Assembly: GCA_002721365.1 (NCBI GenBank)
Contig: PBKC01000031.1
Location: forward strand, 1 to 64,000
Reading direction: 5' to 3'
Source of the DNA: Rhodospirillaceae bacterium
GTDB taxonomy: Bacteria; Pseudomonadota; Alphaproteobacteria; GCA-2721365
DNA length: 64,000 nucleotides
Below are positions 7,855-16,084 of the stretch, in pieces. How positions within the stretch are numbered: the first letter of the stretch is position 1; each line of letters begins with the position of its first letter. Position numbers and translations under genes: made by a program. A model generated the notes under the pieces. The model did not search any database. It saw nothing but the letters and a program-made list of their open reading frames with translations, and was not told where the DNA came from.

Positions 7855-9402
7855 CTACTCGTTCGGCAGACGATAGAGCCTCACCGGTTCCCCGTAGCGC
7901 AGAAGCCGAGCAAGCGGCGTGCCGCGAACCACGCCCTCCAGACCGAACAGGCCGATAACGGTCCCGGTCACGGTCCGATCGCCGTCCCACCCGTCGACGA
8001 CTTCGGCGTCGTGGAGATCGGGTTCGAGCGAAGCTTCCGCCTGCACGCCGCCCGTTCCGCGCGTTACCAGACGGACCGCATAAAGCGCCCCCGGCGGTGG
8101 CGGACCCGCGAGCACCTTGTCCGCACCAACCCCGTCCCAACGCAGGAAGTTCTGGGCCCGGCTGATGAACTCGTCGCTGGCATAGATCGGTTCCTGATGG
8201 CTCAACGCCCATTCCGCGAGCAGACGCTCTGGCTTCCGTGGCGCCTTGTTGGACAGGTCGATCGCAAACAGGTTCGCCGCGAGGATGAGCGCGAGGACGA
8301 TCAGCGCAACCGGACGGCGGCCGGGCGTGGCCATCAACCCCGCCAGCCAGGGACCGATCAGGAATGTGCCGGTAATCAATGGGATAAGCAGATAGCGCGG
8401 CAGCGGACGCAGGCCGAAGGCATAGAATTCGACGAAGACCCAGACCGCGGTGACGATCAGCAGCAGCCGCGTGAATCCGTATTCCTCCGCCCGCCGGAGA
8501 GTACCCGCCCGCAGCAGGGCGATGCCGGCAGCGATAGCCCCCCAGAACACGAGCATGAACTCGTTGTTCAACAGCAGGGCGGCGAACGGCCCGATCAGGC
8601 GATTGTCGGTCACGTTCCCGGTCCCGGCATGGACCTCGCCGCCCATTTCCAGCGTCGGTCCGGCCTTGGTGCTGCCGAGAACGGTTTCGTAGCGGTAGAG
8701 CGGCCCCTCGCCCAGGCTCATGTAGTAGCCCGCTTCGATCAGTACCGGCAGCAGGAAGCCGATGCCGAGAACGAAGTAGTGCCAGCGCTGAGTATAGGCG
8801 CCGAGCAGAAAAAGTACGCCCAACGCCAGCGGCACCGCAGCCGCGGTCTCCCGCGTGACGAAGGCGAGGCCCAGGAGAACACCCGCGCCGAACAGCCGCT
8901 TGTTGTCACCACCATGGACGACGGCCCCTTCGTAGAACAGGAACAGGCCGAGCAGCAGAAACAGCGATTCGGTCGCGTCGGGATGAATGATCGTACCGAG
9001 CTCGGCGAACAGGCCGGTCGTCACGAAGATCGCCGTACCGACCAACGCCGCCGTCGCACCGTGATAGCGGCGCATGACGGCATAAAGGGTCCAGGCGAGG
9101 CCGAGAGCATACAACGTACTCGGAAGAACCGACTGCCACTCGCCGTCGCCGAATAGCGCGAAGGAAAGCGCGATCGGCAGAATGACGGTGTGGCGGACCG
9201 TCCAGTGAGACTCGGGCAGCAGGGAGCCCGTCGCCAGCCACTCACGCGCCGCCGCGATGTACATCTGGTCGTCGGCGCTGATGTGCCCGACGCCGGCGAA
9301 AACGACGAGCAACGCCATCCATACGAGCAGCAACAGCAAATGCAGGGCGGGCGAGTACTCCGCCCCGCGTCGACCGATCATATCCGTCCTGACGTCAACC
9401 AT
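7855..9402 (-). CDS. Membrane glycosyltransferase, GT39/ArnT (PMT_2) type
   Basis: Polytopic inner-membrane protein of about 515 residues resembling family 39 glycosyltransferases, which transfer sugars from polyprenyl-phosphate donors to lipids, glycans or proteins on the periplasmic side. It shows a first helix, then the luminal loop ISADDQMYIAAAREWLATG with two acidic residues in the position used for catalysis in PMT/ArnT enzymes, then TVRHTVILPIAL, then many helices and a soluble C-terminal part. ATG 9402 is chosen because a GGTGAGAG stands just upstream; the frame stays open to 9459. The GT2 gene that starts 355 bases away on the other strand could supply a polyprenyl-linked sugar donor (inference). 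Confidence 0.75.
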   Translation of the reverse strand: MVDVRTDMIGRRGAEYSPALHLLLLLVWMALLVVFAGVGHISADDQMYIAAAREWLATGSLLPESHWTVRHTVILPIALSFALFGDGEWQSVLPSTLYALGLAWTLYAVMRRYHGATAALVGTAIFVTTGLFAELGTIIHPDATESLFLLLGLFLFYEGAVVHGGDNKRLFGAGVLLGLAFVTRETAAAVPLALGVLFLLGAYTQRWHYFVLGIGFLLPVLIEAGYYMSLGEGPLYRYETVLGSTKAGPTLEMGGEVHAGTGNVTDNRLIGPFAALLLNNEFMLVFWGAIAAGIALLRAGTLRRAEEYGFTRLLLIVTAVWVFVEFYAFGLRPLPRYLLIPLITGTFLIGPWLAGLMATPGRRPVALIVLALILAANLFAIDLSNKAPRKPERLLAEWALSHQEPIYASDEFISRAQNFLRWDGVGADKVLAGPPPPGALYAVRLVTRGTGGVQAEASLEPDLHDAEVVDGWDGDRTVTGTVIGLFGLEGVVRGTPLARLLRYGEPVRLYRLPNE

Positions 9403-9757
9403 GCTCTCACCCGACCAGGTTTCACCGCTACGAACTCCGGACGGCCTCGGGCCGGCCAAATGGCGCGCGCCATGCGATCGGCGTCGACGTCCGGGATTGT
9501 AGTGGATCGATTTCTAAAGAGAATTGGTTAACAGGCCTTTCAGCGAAAGCGGCTCGCCATTGGCACACGGCGGCAGGCCGGTTACAACGATAGCGATGAT
9601 GGCGGCGTCCAGCGGGCTTCCGATCGTCCCGGTTCTTCGGGCAGGGGGGCGGCGATCGGGATTTCGCTGAAGGCGCCGATATCCGTTTCGGCATGAACCC
9701 ATTGGCCACGCCCTTTTTTTGGCGACAGCATCCGACATTCCGAACAGGGGGACTCGA
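9403..9757. other. Divergent intergenic region between two glycosyltransferase genes
   Basis: About 355 bases without a supported gene. It should carry the promoters of both divergent glycosyltransferase genes. The stretch 9500-9535 is locally AT-richer and a T7 run lies at 9715-9721. A Shine-Dalgarno (AGGGGG, 9746-9751) precedes the GT2 start. I see no RNA gene or repeat here. Confidence 0.5.
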
Positions 9758-10651
9758 ATGAACGAAGACGCGTCGCACAAGGCGCCCGCCTACAGCATCG
9801 TCATGCCGTGCTACAACGAGGAAGAAGGGCTCGGCATGACGGTCGAGCATCTCTACGAGCGGCTCCCCGACCACGGCTCGTTCGAGATCATCATCGTCAA
9901 CGACGGCTCGAGCGACCGATCGGGCGAAATCCTGGACGACCTCACCAAGAAGTACCCGAAGCTCCGCGCCGAGCACCATCAGCGCAACCGCGGCTACGGG
10001 GCCGCTTTGAAGACGGGAATCCGCGCCGCCCACAGCGACATCATCGTCATCACAGACGCCGATGGGACCTATCCCAACGAGCGCATCCCCGATCTTGTCG
10101 CGGCGATGGACGAGGCCGACATGGTGGTCGGCTCGCGGACCGGTGCCAACGTCACCTACTCCAAGATCCGCGCCATCCCGAAGATATTCCTTCGCCGCTA
10201 CGCCTCCTGGATCAGCGGCCGCGACATCCCGGACATCAATTCGGGGCTGCGCGCGTTCCGGAAGTCGGTCACGGAGCAGTTCCTCGGCGTGCTTCCGGAC
10301 TCCTTCAGCTTCACGACGACCATCACGGTCGCCTTCCTGACCAACTATTTCCGCGTGCGCTACGTCCCCATCGACTATGCGGTCCGGAAAGGAAAGTCGA
10401 AGATCAAGCCGATCCGCGACACCTTGCGGTTCGTGCAGCTGATCGCCCGCACCGGCATGTACTTCGCGCCGCTGCGCGTTCTTTTCCCGTTCTTCGCGTT
10501 CGCCGGCCTTCTGTTCCTGGCGAGCGCGATCTACGACGTCTTCGTCGTCGCGAATATTACCGACAAGACGGTCATTCTGTTCTTCCTGTGCGTCAACATC
10601 ATGATATTCGGCCTGCTGGCCGACATGATCGACAAGCGCATCGGGAAATAG
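9758..10651 (+). CDS. Glycosyltransferase family 2, polyprenyl-phosphate sugar synthase type
   Basis: GT-A fold enzyme of about 297 residues. Motifs in order: YSIVMPCYNEEEGLG (nucleotide-sugar binding start), EIIIVNDGSSD, the NRGYGAALKTGI loop, DADGTYP (metal-binding DxD), and SGLRAFRKS, the usual DPM1/GtrB-like acceptor segment. Two hydrophobic helices at the C-terminus (VLFPFFAFAGLLFLASAIY and VILFFLCVNIMIFGLLA) resemble the GtrB/ArnC membrane anchor. This family moves a sugar from a nucleotide to undecaprenyl phosphate on the cytoplasmic face. ATG 9758 follows AGGGGG at 9746-9751; an ATG at 9719 lacks such a site. A long hairpin follows the stop. Confidence 0.88.
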   Translation: MNEDASHKAPAYSIVMPCYNEEEGLGMTVEHLYERLPDHGSFEIIIVNDGSSDRSGEILDDLTKKYPKLRAEHHQRNRGYGAALKTGIRAAHSDIIVITDADGTYPNERIPDLVAAMDEADMVVGSRTGANVTYSKIRAIPKIFLRRYASWISGRDIPDINSGLRAFRKSVTEQFLGVLPDSFSFTTTITVAFLTNYFRVRYVPIDYAVRKGKSKIKPIRDTLRFVQLIARTGMYFAPLRVLFPFFAFAGLLFLASAIYDVFVVANITDKTVILFFLCVNIMIFGLLADMIDKRIGK

Positions 10652-10677
10652 CCGCCGGCGGGCTGGAAGGCGCTCAG

Positions 10678-10720
10678 ACCGTTCGTGTTTCGGGCCGATT
10701 CGGCCTGAGACGCGAACGGT
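10678..10720 (+). terminator. Long perfect-fold hairpin after the GT2 gene
   Basis: Forty-three bases fold on themselves: 21 pairs about one centre base, 18 Watson-Crick and 3 that are G-U only when read as plus-strand RNA (positions 10686/10712, 10689/10709 and 10692/10706). ACCGTTCG (10678-10685) pairs with CGAACGGT (10713-10720). No T-run follows, so factor-independent termination is uncertain, but the position between convergent genes and the strand polarity of the wobble pairs favour a role at the 3' end of the GT2 transcript. Confidence 0.6.
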
Positions 10721-10726
10721 TGCGCC

Positions 10727-11908
10727 CTATGCGGCCGAACAAGCCTGCCGGACCTTTCGCTCGACCTTCCGGAACATCGACTTCGAGAACGGCAGCCCCA
10801 GGCGGTCCGTCACCAGCAGAAAAGTGGGGACGGCGAACAGAATCCATCTCTTGTAGGTCGTCACCCGGGTGAAATAGCGCGCATAGGAGCGGAGCGTCTG
10901 CAGGGCGAGCTTTCCGCCGCTTACCGGCTGTCCGTCGATGTCGTACCCGAAGCGAGTGAGCCCGTCCCTGGCGATATGTTCGAACAGGGCGATGTCCGAG
11001 GGGCTCATCTTCTCCCGCCATTTGTAGGAGTTGGAGGCCATCAGCGGCCGAGCGAGGTTCTCGTAGCCCTCGCGCACCGACAGCGCTTCGCCCTTGTTCT
11101 GGCTGGCTTCGCCCCCAGCCGCGCGCGCCTCGGGATCGATCCATGTCGCCACCTGGTCGCAGATGGCGACCGAGTCCTGCAGCAGATCTTCATACCGGAT
11201 CTCGCGGAAGCGATCCTCGCCCAGCCGGGCGAGCTTCGCGTATTCCAGGGCGTGCGACCGCCACCGCCGGGCGGCCTCCACGATCCCCGAGGCGCCGAAC
11301 CAGACGTTCGTCCAGGACAGATAGACGTCCCGGCCATCCCGCACGACATGTATGAACTTGGTGTCGTCGGGTAGATGCTGCATCAGGTCCGCGATGTCTT
11401 CCGGGTGGTAGTAGACGATCTTGTCCATCACCAGCGACTTATCGAACTTCTCGCCGAACAGCCGGAACATCAGGCGCAGGATGTCGCCGTAGCTGCGCGT
11501 GTTGTCGACGATGAAGTCGAACCTGTCGATCAGCGAGACGAGGCTGAAGGGGATCACCTTCTCGATGTCCTCGGCGCTTCCCCGGCGGTTCTCCCATATC
11601 CACAGGAACACGAAGATCGCCCGGAGCAGCCGCTCCCGCGCCGCCCGGTCTTCGAGATTGCCCGCCCAGTGATGGCATTTGGAGAACAGGGTCGGAAACC
11701 TGGTCTCGCTGGGCGTCATGATGTCGGCGCGCTTCTCGATCTCGCGCGCGAACAGATGCGTGCCCGAGCGCTGGCATCCGACCAGAATCACCAGACCGAT
11801 GTCGTCCCGCAACGGCCGTCCGTCCGGACCCGACCGGACGGCGATCACCTCGCCGTCGTCGGCTTCCTTAAGCATTTCTGCTGCTGAACCGGAAGTATGA
11901 GAGGCCAT
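10727..11908 (-). CDS. Sulfotransferase family protein
   Basis: PAPS-dependent sulfotransferase-like protein, about 393 residues from ATG 11908. The 5'-phosphosulfate-binding loop is GCQRSGTHLF near residues 44-53 and the 3'-phosphate-binding motif is HVVRDGRDVYLSW near residue 190; both define the Sulfotransfer_1/3 superfamily. A hydrophobic C-terminal segment (WILFAVPTFLLV) suggests membrane association. ATG 11908 follows AAGGGA and overlaps the flippase-like gene upstream by 41 bases; ATG 11875 would give an 8-base overlap but has a poor ribosome site. Neighbours suggest it sulfates a surface glycan or lipid; the acceptor is unknown. Confidence 0.82.
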   Translation of the reverse strand: MASHTSGSAAEMLKEADDGEVIAVRSGPDGRPLRDDIGLVILVGCQRSGTHLFAREIEKRADIMTPSETRFPTLFSKCHHWAGNLEDRAARERLLRAIFVFLWIWENRRGSAEDIEKVIPFSLVSLIDRFDFIVDNTRSYGDILRLMFRLFGEKFDKSLVMDKIVYYHPEDIADLMQHLPDDTKFIHVVRDGRDVYLSWTNVWFGASGIVEAARRWRSHALEYAKLARLGEDRFREIRYEDLLQDSVAICDQVATWIDPEARAAGGEASQNKGEALSVREGYENLARPLMASNSYKWREKMSPSDIALFEHIARDGLTRFGYDIDGQPVSGGKLALQTLRSYARYFTRVTTYKRWILFAVPTFLLVTDRLGLPFSKSMFRKVERKVRQACSAA

Positions 11909-12878
11909 ATGCCAAGGTCCCTTCGACACCGATCGTGATTGTCTGCATGACGCGCACCGCAATCGCACCCAAGAGGGCTTCCTGCTCGTTCAGGCCGACG
12001 AGCATCAGCATGCCGACCCAGACGGCATCGCTCGTCCCCAGCCCCAGCGGCGCCCGGATGGGAAGAAGATTGACCGCCAGAACCGCTGTGGCGGCGAATG
12101 CCCCTTGCAGCAGCGGCACGTCGATGTTGAACGCCAGCAGCCCGCAAACCATGATCGAGACGTTCGCCAGCCAGACGCCGATGCCGCCGAAAAAGGCGAG
12201 GGCCAGGGCGTCGAAGGAGCGGATGCGATCCAGTCCCGACGCGACTGCCCGGATGCGTCCCGCCATCCACCCATGGGTTCCGCCGAACCCCACCATCCGC
12301 GGCAGCAGCCTGACGGCAACGTGAAAGCCCGCCACCAGCGCGACCGCGAACAGCACCGCCGCTCCCGCCTCGTAGGCAACGCCGGCGCCAATCGCGCCGT
12401 CGCTTGAAACGAGCACGAACATCAGCGCGAAAATGAACATCAAGGCGACGAGGTCGTAGACACGGAACATGATCCAGGTCGGCGACAGCTCGGCCAGGGT
12501 CGGCGCGAAGCCGAACTTCTTGAGCAGGTAAAGCGCCAGCACCTCGCCGGACCGGAACGGCAGGACGAAGTTCGCCGCCCGGATCAAAGAGAACAGAAGG
12601 CAGAGGTCGAACCACCGACCGGGCGCGGGAAAGAAGTACTGATATCGGACCGCACGGGTCACCGTGCTGCCGAACGCGATCAGCAGGGCCGCCACGACAT
12701 ACAGGGGGTCGAACTGGTCCAAACGATCGACCAGCGCATCGATCGAGATGCGGGACGCCACCAACGCGAACAGTCCGACCCCGATCACACCCAGCAGCCA
12801 CGGATTCTTGAGCCGCTTGAGAAGCCGCAGCCCCTTCCGCGCGCTACCGGTCCCCTTTTCCCCGCGCTCTTGCGTCAA
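11868..12878 (-). CDS. Lysylphosphatidylglycerol-synthase-type transmembrane protein (UPF0104/flippase-like)
   Basis: Integral membrane protein of 336 residues with a basic cytosolic N-terminus and 7-8 hydrophobic helices. It matches the UPF0104/LPG_synthase_TM family pattern: an early FGSTVTRAVRYQYFF segment, then LPFRSGEVLALYLLKK and the conserved NLLPIRAPLGLGTSDAVW near the C-terminal third. The MprF flippase domain belongs to this superfamily, and stand-alone members often sit in glycan or glycolipid gene clusters. Here it lies between a sulfotransferase and a methyltransferase, so moving a lipid-linked or lipid intermediate across the membrane is a reasonable but unproven guess. No lysyl-transferase domain is attached. 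Confidence 0.8.
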   Translation of the reverse strand: MTQERGEKGTGSARKGLRLLKRLKNPWLLGVIGVGLFALVASRISIDALVDRLDQFDPLYVVAALLIAFGSTVTRAVRYQYFFPAPGRWFDLCLLFSLIRAANFVLPFRSGEVLALYLLKKFGFAPTLAELSPTWIMFRVYDLVALMFIFALMFVLVSSDGAIGAGVAYEAGAAVLFAVALVAGFHVAVRLLPRMVGFGGTHGWMAGRIRAVASGLDRIRSFDALALAFFGGIGVWLANVSIMVCGLLAFNIDVPLLQGAFAATAVLAVNLLPIRAPLGLGTSDAVWVGMLMLVGLNEQEALLGAIAVRVMQTITIGVEGTLAYGLSYFRFSSRNA

Positions 12879-12980
12879 TCAAACTCTCCAGAATTCGTCC
12901 AGCCGCCCACGCCCGTTCGGACGGAAAACAAGGCTCGGCCGGGGAAGCGCGGTGAACCGGTCGAAAGCCGGGTCTCGCCG

Positions 12981-13730
12981 TCAGTCCGCCACCGCGGCGC
13001 CTTCCCACTTGGCGAGAGCCATGCTCTGCCCGCGCGGATGATCGTAGCGCGACTCATAATCCTCCAGCGAGAAGCCGTGCTTTCGCGCCATGTCGGCAAG
13101 CGTGTCGAACGGATAATAGAAATCCTTGACCCCCACCCGATCGTATTTCTTGCCTCTCCAATACGTGAAGAAGAAGCAACCGCCCGGTTTCAAAACATCC
13201 CTTAATTCTATGAAAATATTCTCAACGAAGTCGGCGGGAAGGTGAGTGAGAACCGACTGGGCGATGATGAAGTCGTACTGATGGCCGGCGACACAGCGAA
13301 ATACCGAGTCGGGATCCTCATTGAGGATGATGTTCGGATGCTTGTCGTTCAGGCCGTTCTCCGCGACCCGCCCGCGCGCCGCGGCCAGCACCTTCTCGGA
13401 GATGTCGATCCCCGTGTAGTTGCCGGGATCGAGATAGCGGATGTACCACAAGCCGCCACGCAATGTTCCGCAGCCGAAATCGAGCAGGGAGCTGTCGCGC
13501 TTCAGGCCGTTGGCGACCATGAAATTGAACTGCAGCTCACCGATCTGATCCCACATCCCGCCGATGGCGGCGTCGCGGTCGTCGTCGACCCGCATGTCGG
13601 TATGCGCCCGATAGGCGCTCAGATAGTCGGTGGTCTCGTATAGCTGCCTGACTTTCCGATCCTCCTGAAACAGCCGTCGCAGGAGGCGATGGATTGGAGC
13701 CGGCAATTTCGAAACGATCTTGGCGAGCAT
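12981..13730 (-). CDS. Class I SAM-dependent methyltransferase
   Basis: 249 residues. The Rossmann motif I is LLDFGCGTLRGGLW, followed by YTGIDISEKVLAAARGR (motif II acidic residue) and FDFIIAQSVLTHLPADFVENIF with LKPGGCFFFTYW (motifs IV-V), the usual layout of small-molecule or glycan methyltransferases. A basic N-terminal amphipathic stretch (LAKIVSKLPAPIHRLLRRLF) could touch the membrane. It is about 100 bases from same-strand neighbours on both sides, in the cluster with sulfotransferases and a flippase-like protein. A sugar O-methyl transfer would fit the context, but the substrate is not readable. Confidence 0.85.
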   Translation of the reverse strand: MLAKIVSKLPAPIHRLLRRLFQEDRKVRQLYETTDYLSAYRAHTDMRVDDDRDAAIGGMWDQIGELQFNFMVANGLKRDSSLLDFGCGTLRGGLWYIRYLDPGNYTGIDISEKVLAAARGRVAENGLNDKHPNIILNEDPDSVFRCVAGHQYDFIIAQSVLTHLPADFVENIFIELRDVLKPGGCFFFTYWRGKKYDRVGVKDFYYPFDTLADMARKHGFSLEDYESRYDHPRGQSMALAKWEGAAVAD

Positions 13731-13825
13731 ACGCCGATCCCCCGGTTGGTTGGCACCTCACTCAAACAATTCGATACGAAGATTCGAAACCGACGAACGC
13801 GCGGCGGTAGCCGGCGGCCAGTGCC

Positions 13826-14626
13826 TCAGCTTCCTGCGGCAGCGATCTGACGGGCCCGAACCAGTCGGGTCAGCCGCTTGCGCAAGCGGCTGTAGTCACC
13901 TGGAGTGAGCCCCAGATGCTCGATGAAGAAACGGCCGATGGTGTTCATGGTCTGAAACTGCAGCCGGCTCGACCACGGTGCCGCCCCGACGTTCCAGTCT
14001 TCGGGAAACGCATAGCCCCAATACGCCATATAGGGCCCGTACTGGCGAACCACGTTGTCGCGAATCTCGGGCGTGTAAATGGAAAGGTAGTCGCGCTTCC
14101 CCGACGTCTTGTTCACCACCGGCAGCGGACGCGCCTGCTCCGCTCCGATGAATTTGATGAAACCCGCGAAATCGTCCTGGATCGACTCGTAGCGAATGAC
14201 GTAGTCGTAGCGGCGCGGAAACCAGATGTACTGATTGCTCTTCGCCCACCGAGACGCATAGAACTGCTTATAGTAGTCGGCGAAGGACGCGTCGTTCTCC
14301 TGCACATAAGCGAACATCTTTCGCACGTGCAAGGATACCCACCCTCCGTTCTCCTCGAACAGGGACGGATCGGTGTACTCGCCATGATGGTTGTTCTTGA
14401 GCTTGAAATAGAGCGACGCCATCCGGTCCAGTGGGTTACGTGTGCCGATAACCACCGAATAGCTTTTTTCCTCTTTGGAGGCCTGCCGGAGGAAGTCCGC
14501 GTAATTGGCGTGCTTGGTGACGACCGTCTGGCCGTCATAGTGCTCTGTCAACTCAGCCGCTATCGCGGTCGACGCGGTATGGGGATGCTCGACGAAGAGA
14601 TACCGGTACCGGTGACTGATAATCAT
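13826..14626 (-). CDS. Sulfotransferase-like protein (Sulfotransfer_2 type)
   Basis: Roughly 266 residues. YLFVEHPHTASTAIAAELTE corresponds to the 5'-PSB loop of carbohydrate sulfotransferases (where HNK-1/Sulfotransfer_2 proteins have a PK.GSTS motif), and GTRNPLDRMASLYFK corresponds to the 3'-phosphate motif (R.P..R..S.Y). Overall similarity to the first sulfotransferase of the cluster is low, so they probably act on different acceptors. ATG 14626 is preferred over a GTG at 14653 because the protein begins directly with the strand MIISHRYRYLF. A perfect 20-base palindrome lies inside its 3' coding end (13872-13891). Confidence 0.7.
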   Translation of the reverse strand: MIISHRYRYLFVEHPHTASTAIAAELTEHYDGQTVVTKHANYADFLRQASKEEKSYSVVIGTRNPLDRMASLYFKLKNNHHGEYTDPSLFEENGGWVSLHVRKMFAYVQENDASFADYYKQFYASRWAKSNQYIWFPRRYDYVIRYESIQDDFAGFIKFIGAEQARPLPVVNKTSGKRDYLSIYTPEIRDNVVRQYGPYMAYWGYAFPEDWNVGAAPWSSRLQFQTMNTIGRFFIEHLGLTPGDYSRLRKRLTRLVRARQIAAAGS

Positions 14627-14889
14627 GGTCGCCCCGTGCTCCCCAAACGTCACTGCTTCGCGTGACCGGGATGCCCCACCCCGCCCGCAACAGCACGGAA
14701 GTTGTCCGCCTGAACCACACCATTGTGCCAGGATGGCGTCAATGGGAGGTTAACAGGCAAGCGCCGCCAGGGTTCGAGCCGCCGTTCCTCGTCCGAGAAG
14801 GCGACACCCGGCCATGACAGCGCCAGCCGCACCCCCTATAGTCGCTAAGTTGAACCAATTCCAGACATCACGGTCGCTCCAGAGAGCGT

Positions 14890-16053
14890 ATGCCCGGTCA
14901 GACCTTTACCCCCTATGAGATGATCGAACGGCTGGTGTCGTTCGACACCACCAGCCGGGATTCGAACCTGGCGCTCATCGATTTCGTCGCGGACTATCTC
15001 GCCGGACACGGTATCGAGTCCCATCGGGTGATGGACGATACCGGCCGCAAGGCCAACCTGTTCGCCACGGTGGGGCCGGCGGGACCGGGCGGCATCGTCC
15101 TTTCCGGGCATACCGACGTGGTTCCGGTCGACGACCAGGACTGGACCAGCGATCCGTTCACCCTCGCCCGCCGCGGCGATCGGCTGTTCGGCCGCGGCAC
15201 GGCGGACATGAAAAGCTTTTCGGCGATCGTCCTTGCCTTGGTGCCCGAATTCCTGGCACGCGGCCTGACCGAGCCGATCCACATCGCCCTCACCTATGAC
15301 GAGGAGGTCGGCTGTCTCGGCGTCCCGCGGCTGATCGAGGCGATCGTTGCCGCCGGGCTAAGCCCGCGCCTCGCCATCGTCGGCGAGCCGACCGAGATGA
15401 AGGTGGTGAACCGCCATAAGGGCGTGTTCCGCTTCGTCACCACGGTGACCGGCGTCGAGTCGCATTCGGCCTATGTCGACCGCGGAGTCAACGCGGTGAT
15501 GTACGGTGCCGAGCTCGTTCATTTCCTGAAGGAGATCGCCGGCGAGTTCGAAGCGGCGGCGGACCCGAACCTGGGCTTCGACCCGCCCTACAGCACCGTT
15601 CATGTCGGACGCATCGCCGGCGGCACGGCGCCCAACATCGTCCCCCGCCACTGTCGGATCGACTGGGAAACGCGGCTATTGCCCGGAACCGCCGTCGAAT
15701 CCGTGAGCGACCGGGTCGAACACTTCGTCGCCGAGTCGATGCTGCGCCCGATGCATGCGGTCTCCGCCGACACGGGCGTCGAAACGATCCGGACCGGCGC
15801 CGTCGAGGGGCTGGCCGCGGACGCCCAATCGGAGGCCGAAGCCTTCGCCCTCTCCCTGACCGGAGACAACGCCGCGGGGGCGGTCTCGTTCGGAACCGAG
15901 GGCGGTTTCTATCAGAAGGTCGGCATTCCGACCGTGATCTGCGGGCCGGGGAGTATCCTTCAGGCCCACAAGCCCGACGAATACATCGAGGTCGCTCAGG
16001 TCGAAGCCTGCATCGGCTTCATGCGGCGGCTGATGGACCGAATCGGCCGGTAG
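14890..16053 (+). CDS. argE: Acetylornithine deacetylase (M20 family)
   Basis: 387 residues. ArgE removes the acetyl group from N-acetylornithine in arginine synthesis. M20 metal ligands and catalytic residues are in place: H74 in SGHTDVVPVD, D106 in GRGTADMKSF, the E138-E139 pair in YDEEVGCLG, VGEPTEMKVV, and a C-terminal GPGSILQAHKPDEYI with the last His ligand. Length and the SFDTTSRDSN opening match the ArgE subclass used in alphaproteobacteria rather than DapE. It stands alone between divergent and convergent genes, so there is no operon support for the specific substrate. Confidence 0.88.
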   Translation: MPGQTFTPYEMIERLVSFDTTSRDSNLALIDFVADYLAGHGIESHRVMDDTGRKANLFATVGPAGPGGIVLSGHTDVVPVDDQDWTSDPFTLARRGDRLFGRGTADMKSFSAIVLALVPEFLARGLTEPIHIALTYDEEVGCLGVPRLIEAIVAAGLSPRLAIVGEPTEMKVVNRHKGVFRFVTTVTGVESHSAYVDRGVNAVMYGAELVHFLKEIAGEFEAAADPNLGFDPPYSTVHVGRIAGGTAPNIVPRHCRIDWETRLLPGTAVESVSDRVEHFVAESMLRPMHAVSADTGVETIRTGAVEGLAADAQSEAEAFALSLTGDNAAGAVSFGTEGGFYQKVGIPTVICGPGSILQAHKPDEYIEVAQVEACIGFMRRLMDRIGR

Positions 16054-16084
16054 CGTCTTCCGCGCCCAAGAAAGGCCTGTCTCG

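Noticed and set aside
8011..9156. A 381-codon plus-strand frame inside the GT39-type gene
   Set aside because: Product is Glu/Gln/Arg-rich low complexity, antisense to a membrane protein with clear hydrophobic helices.
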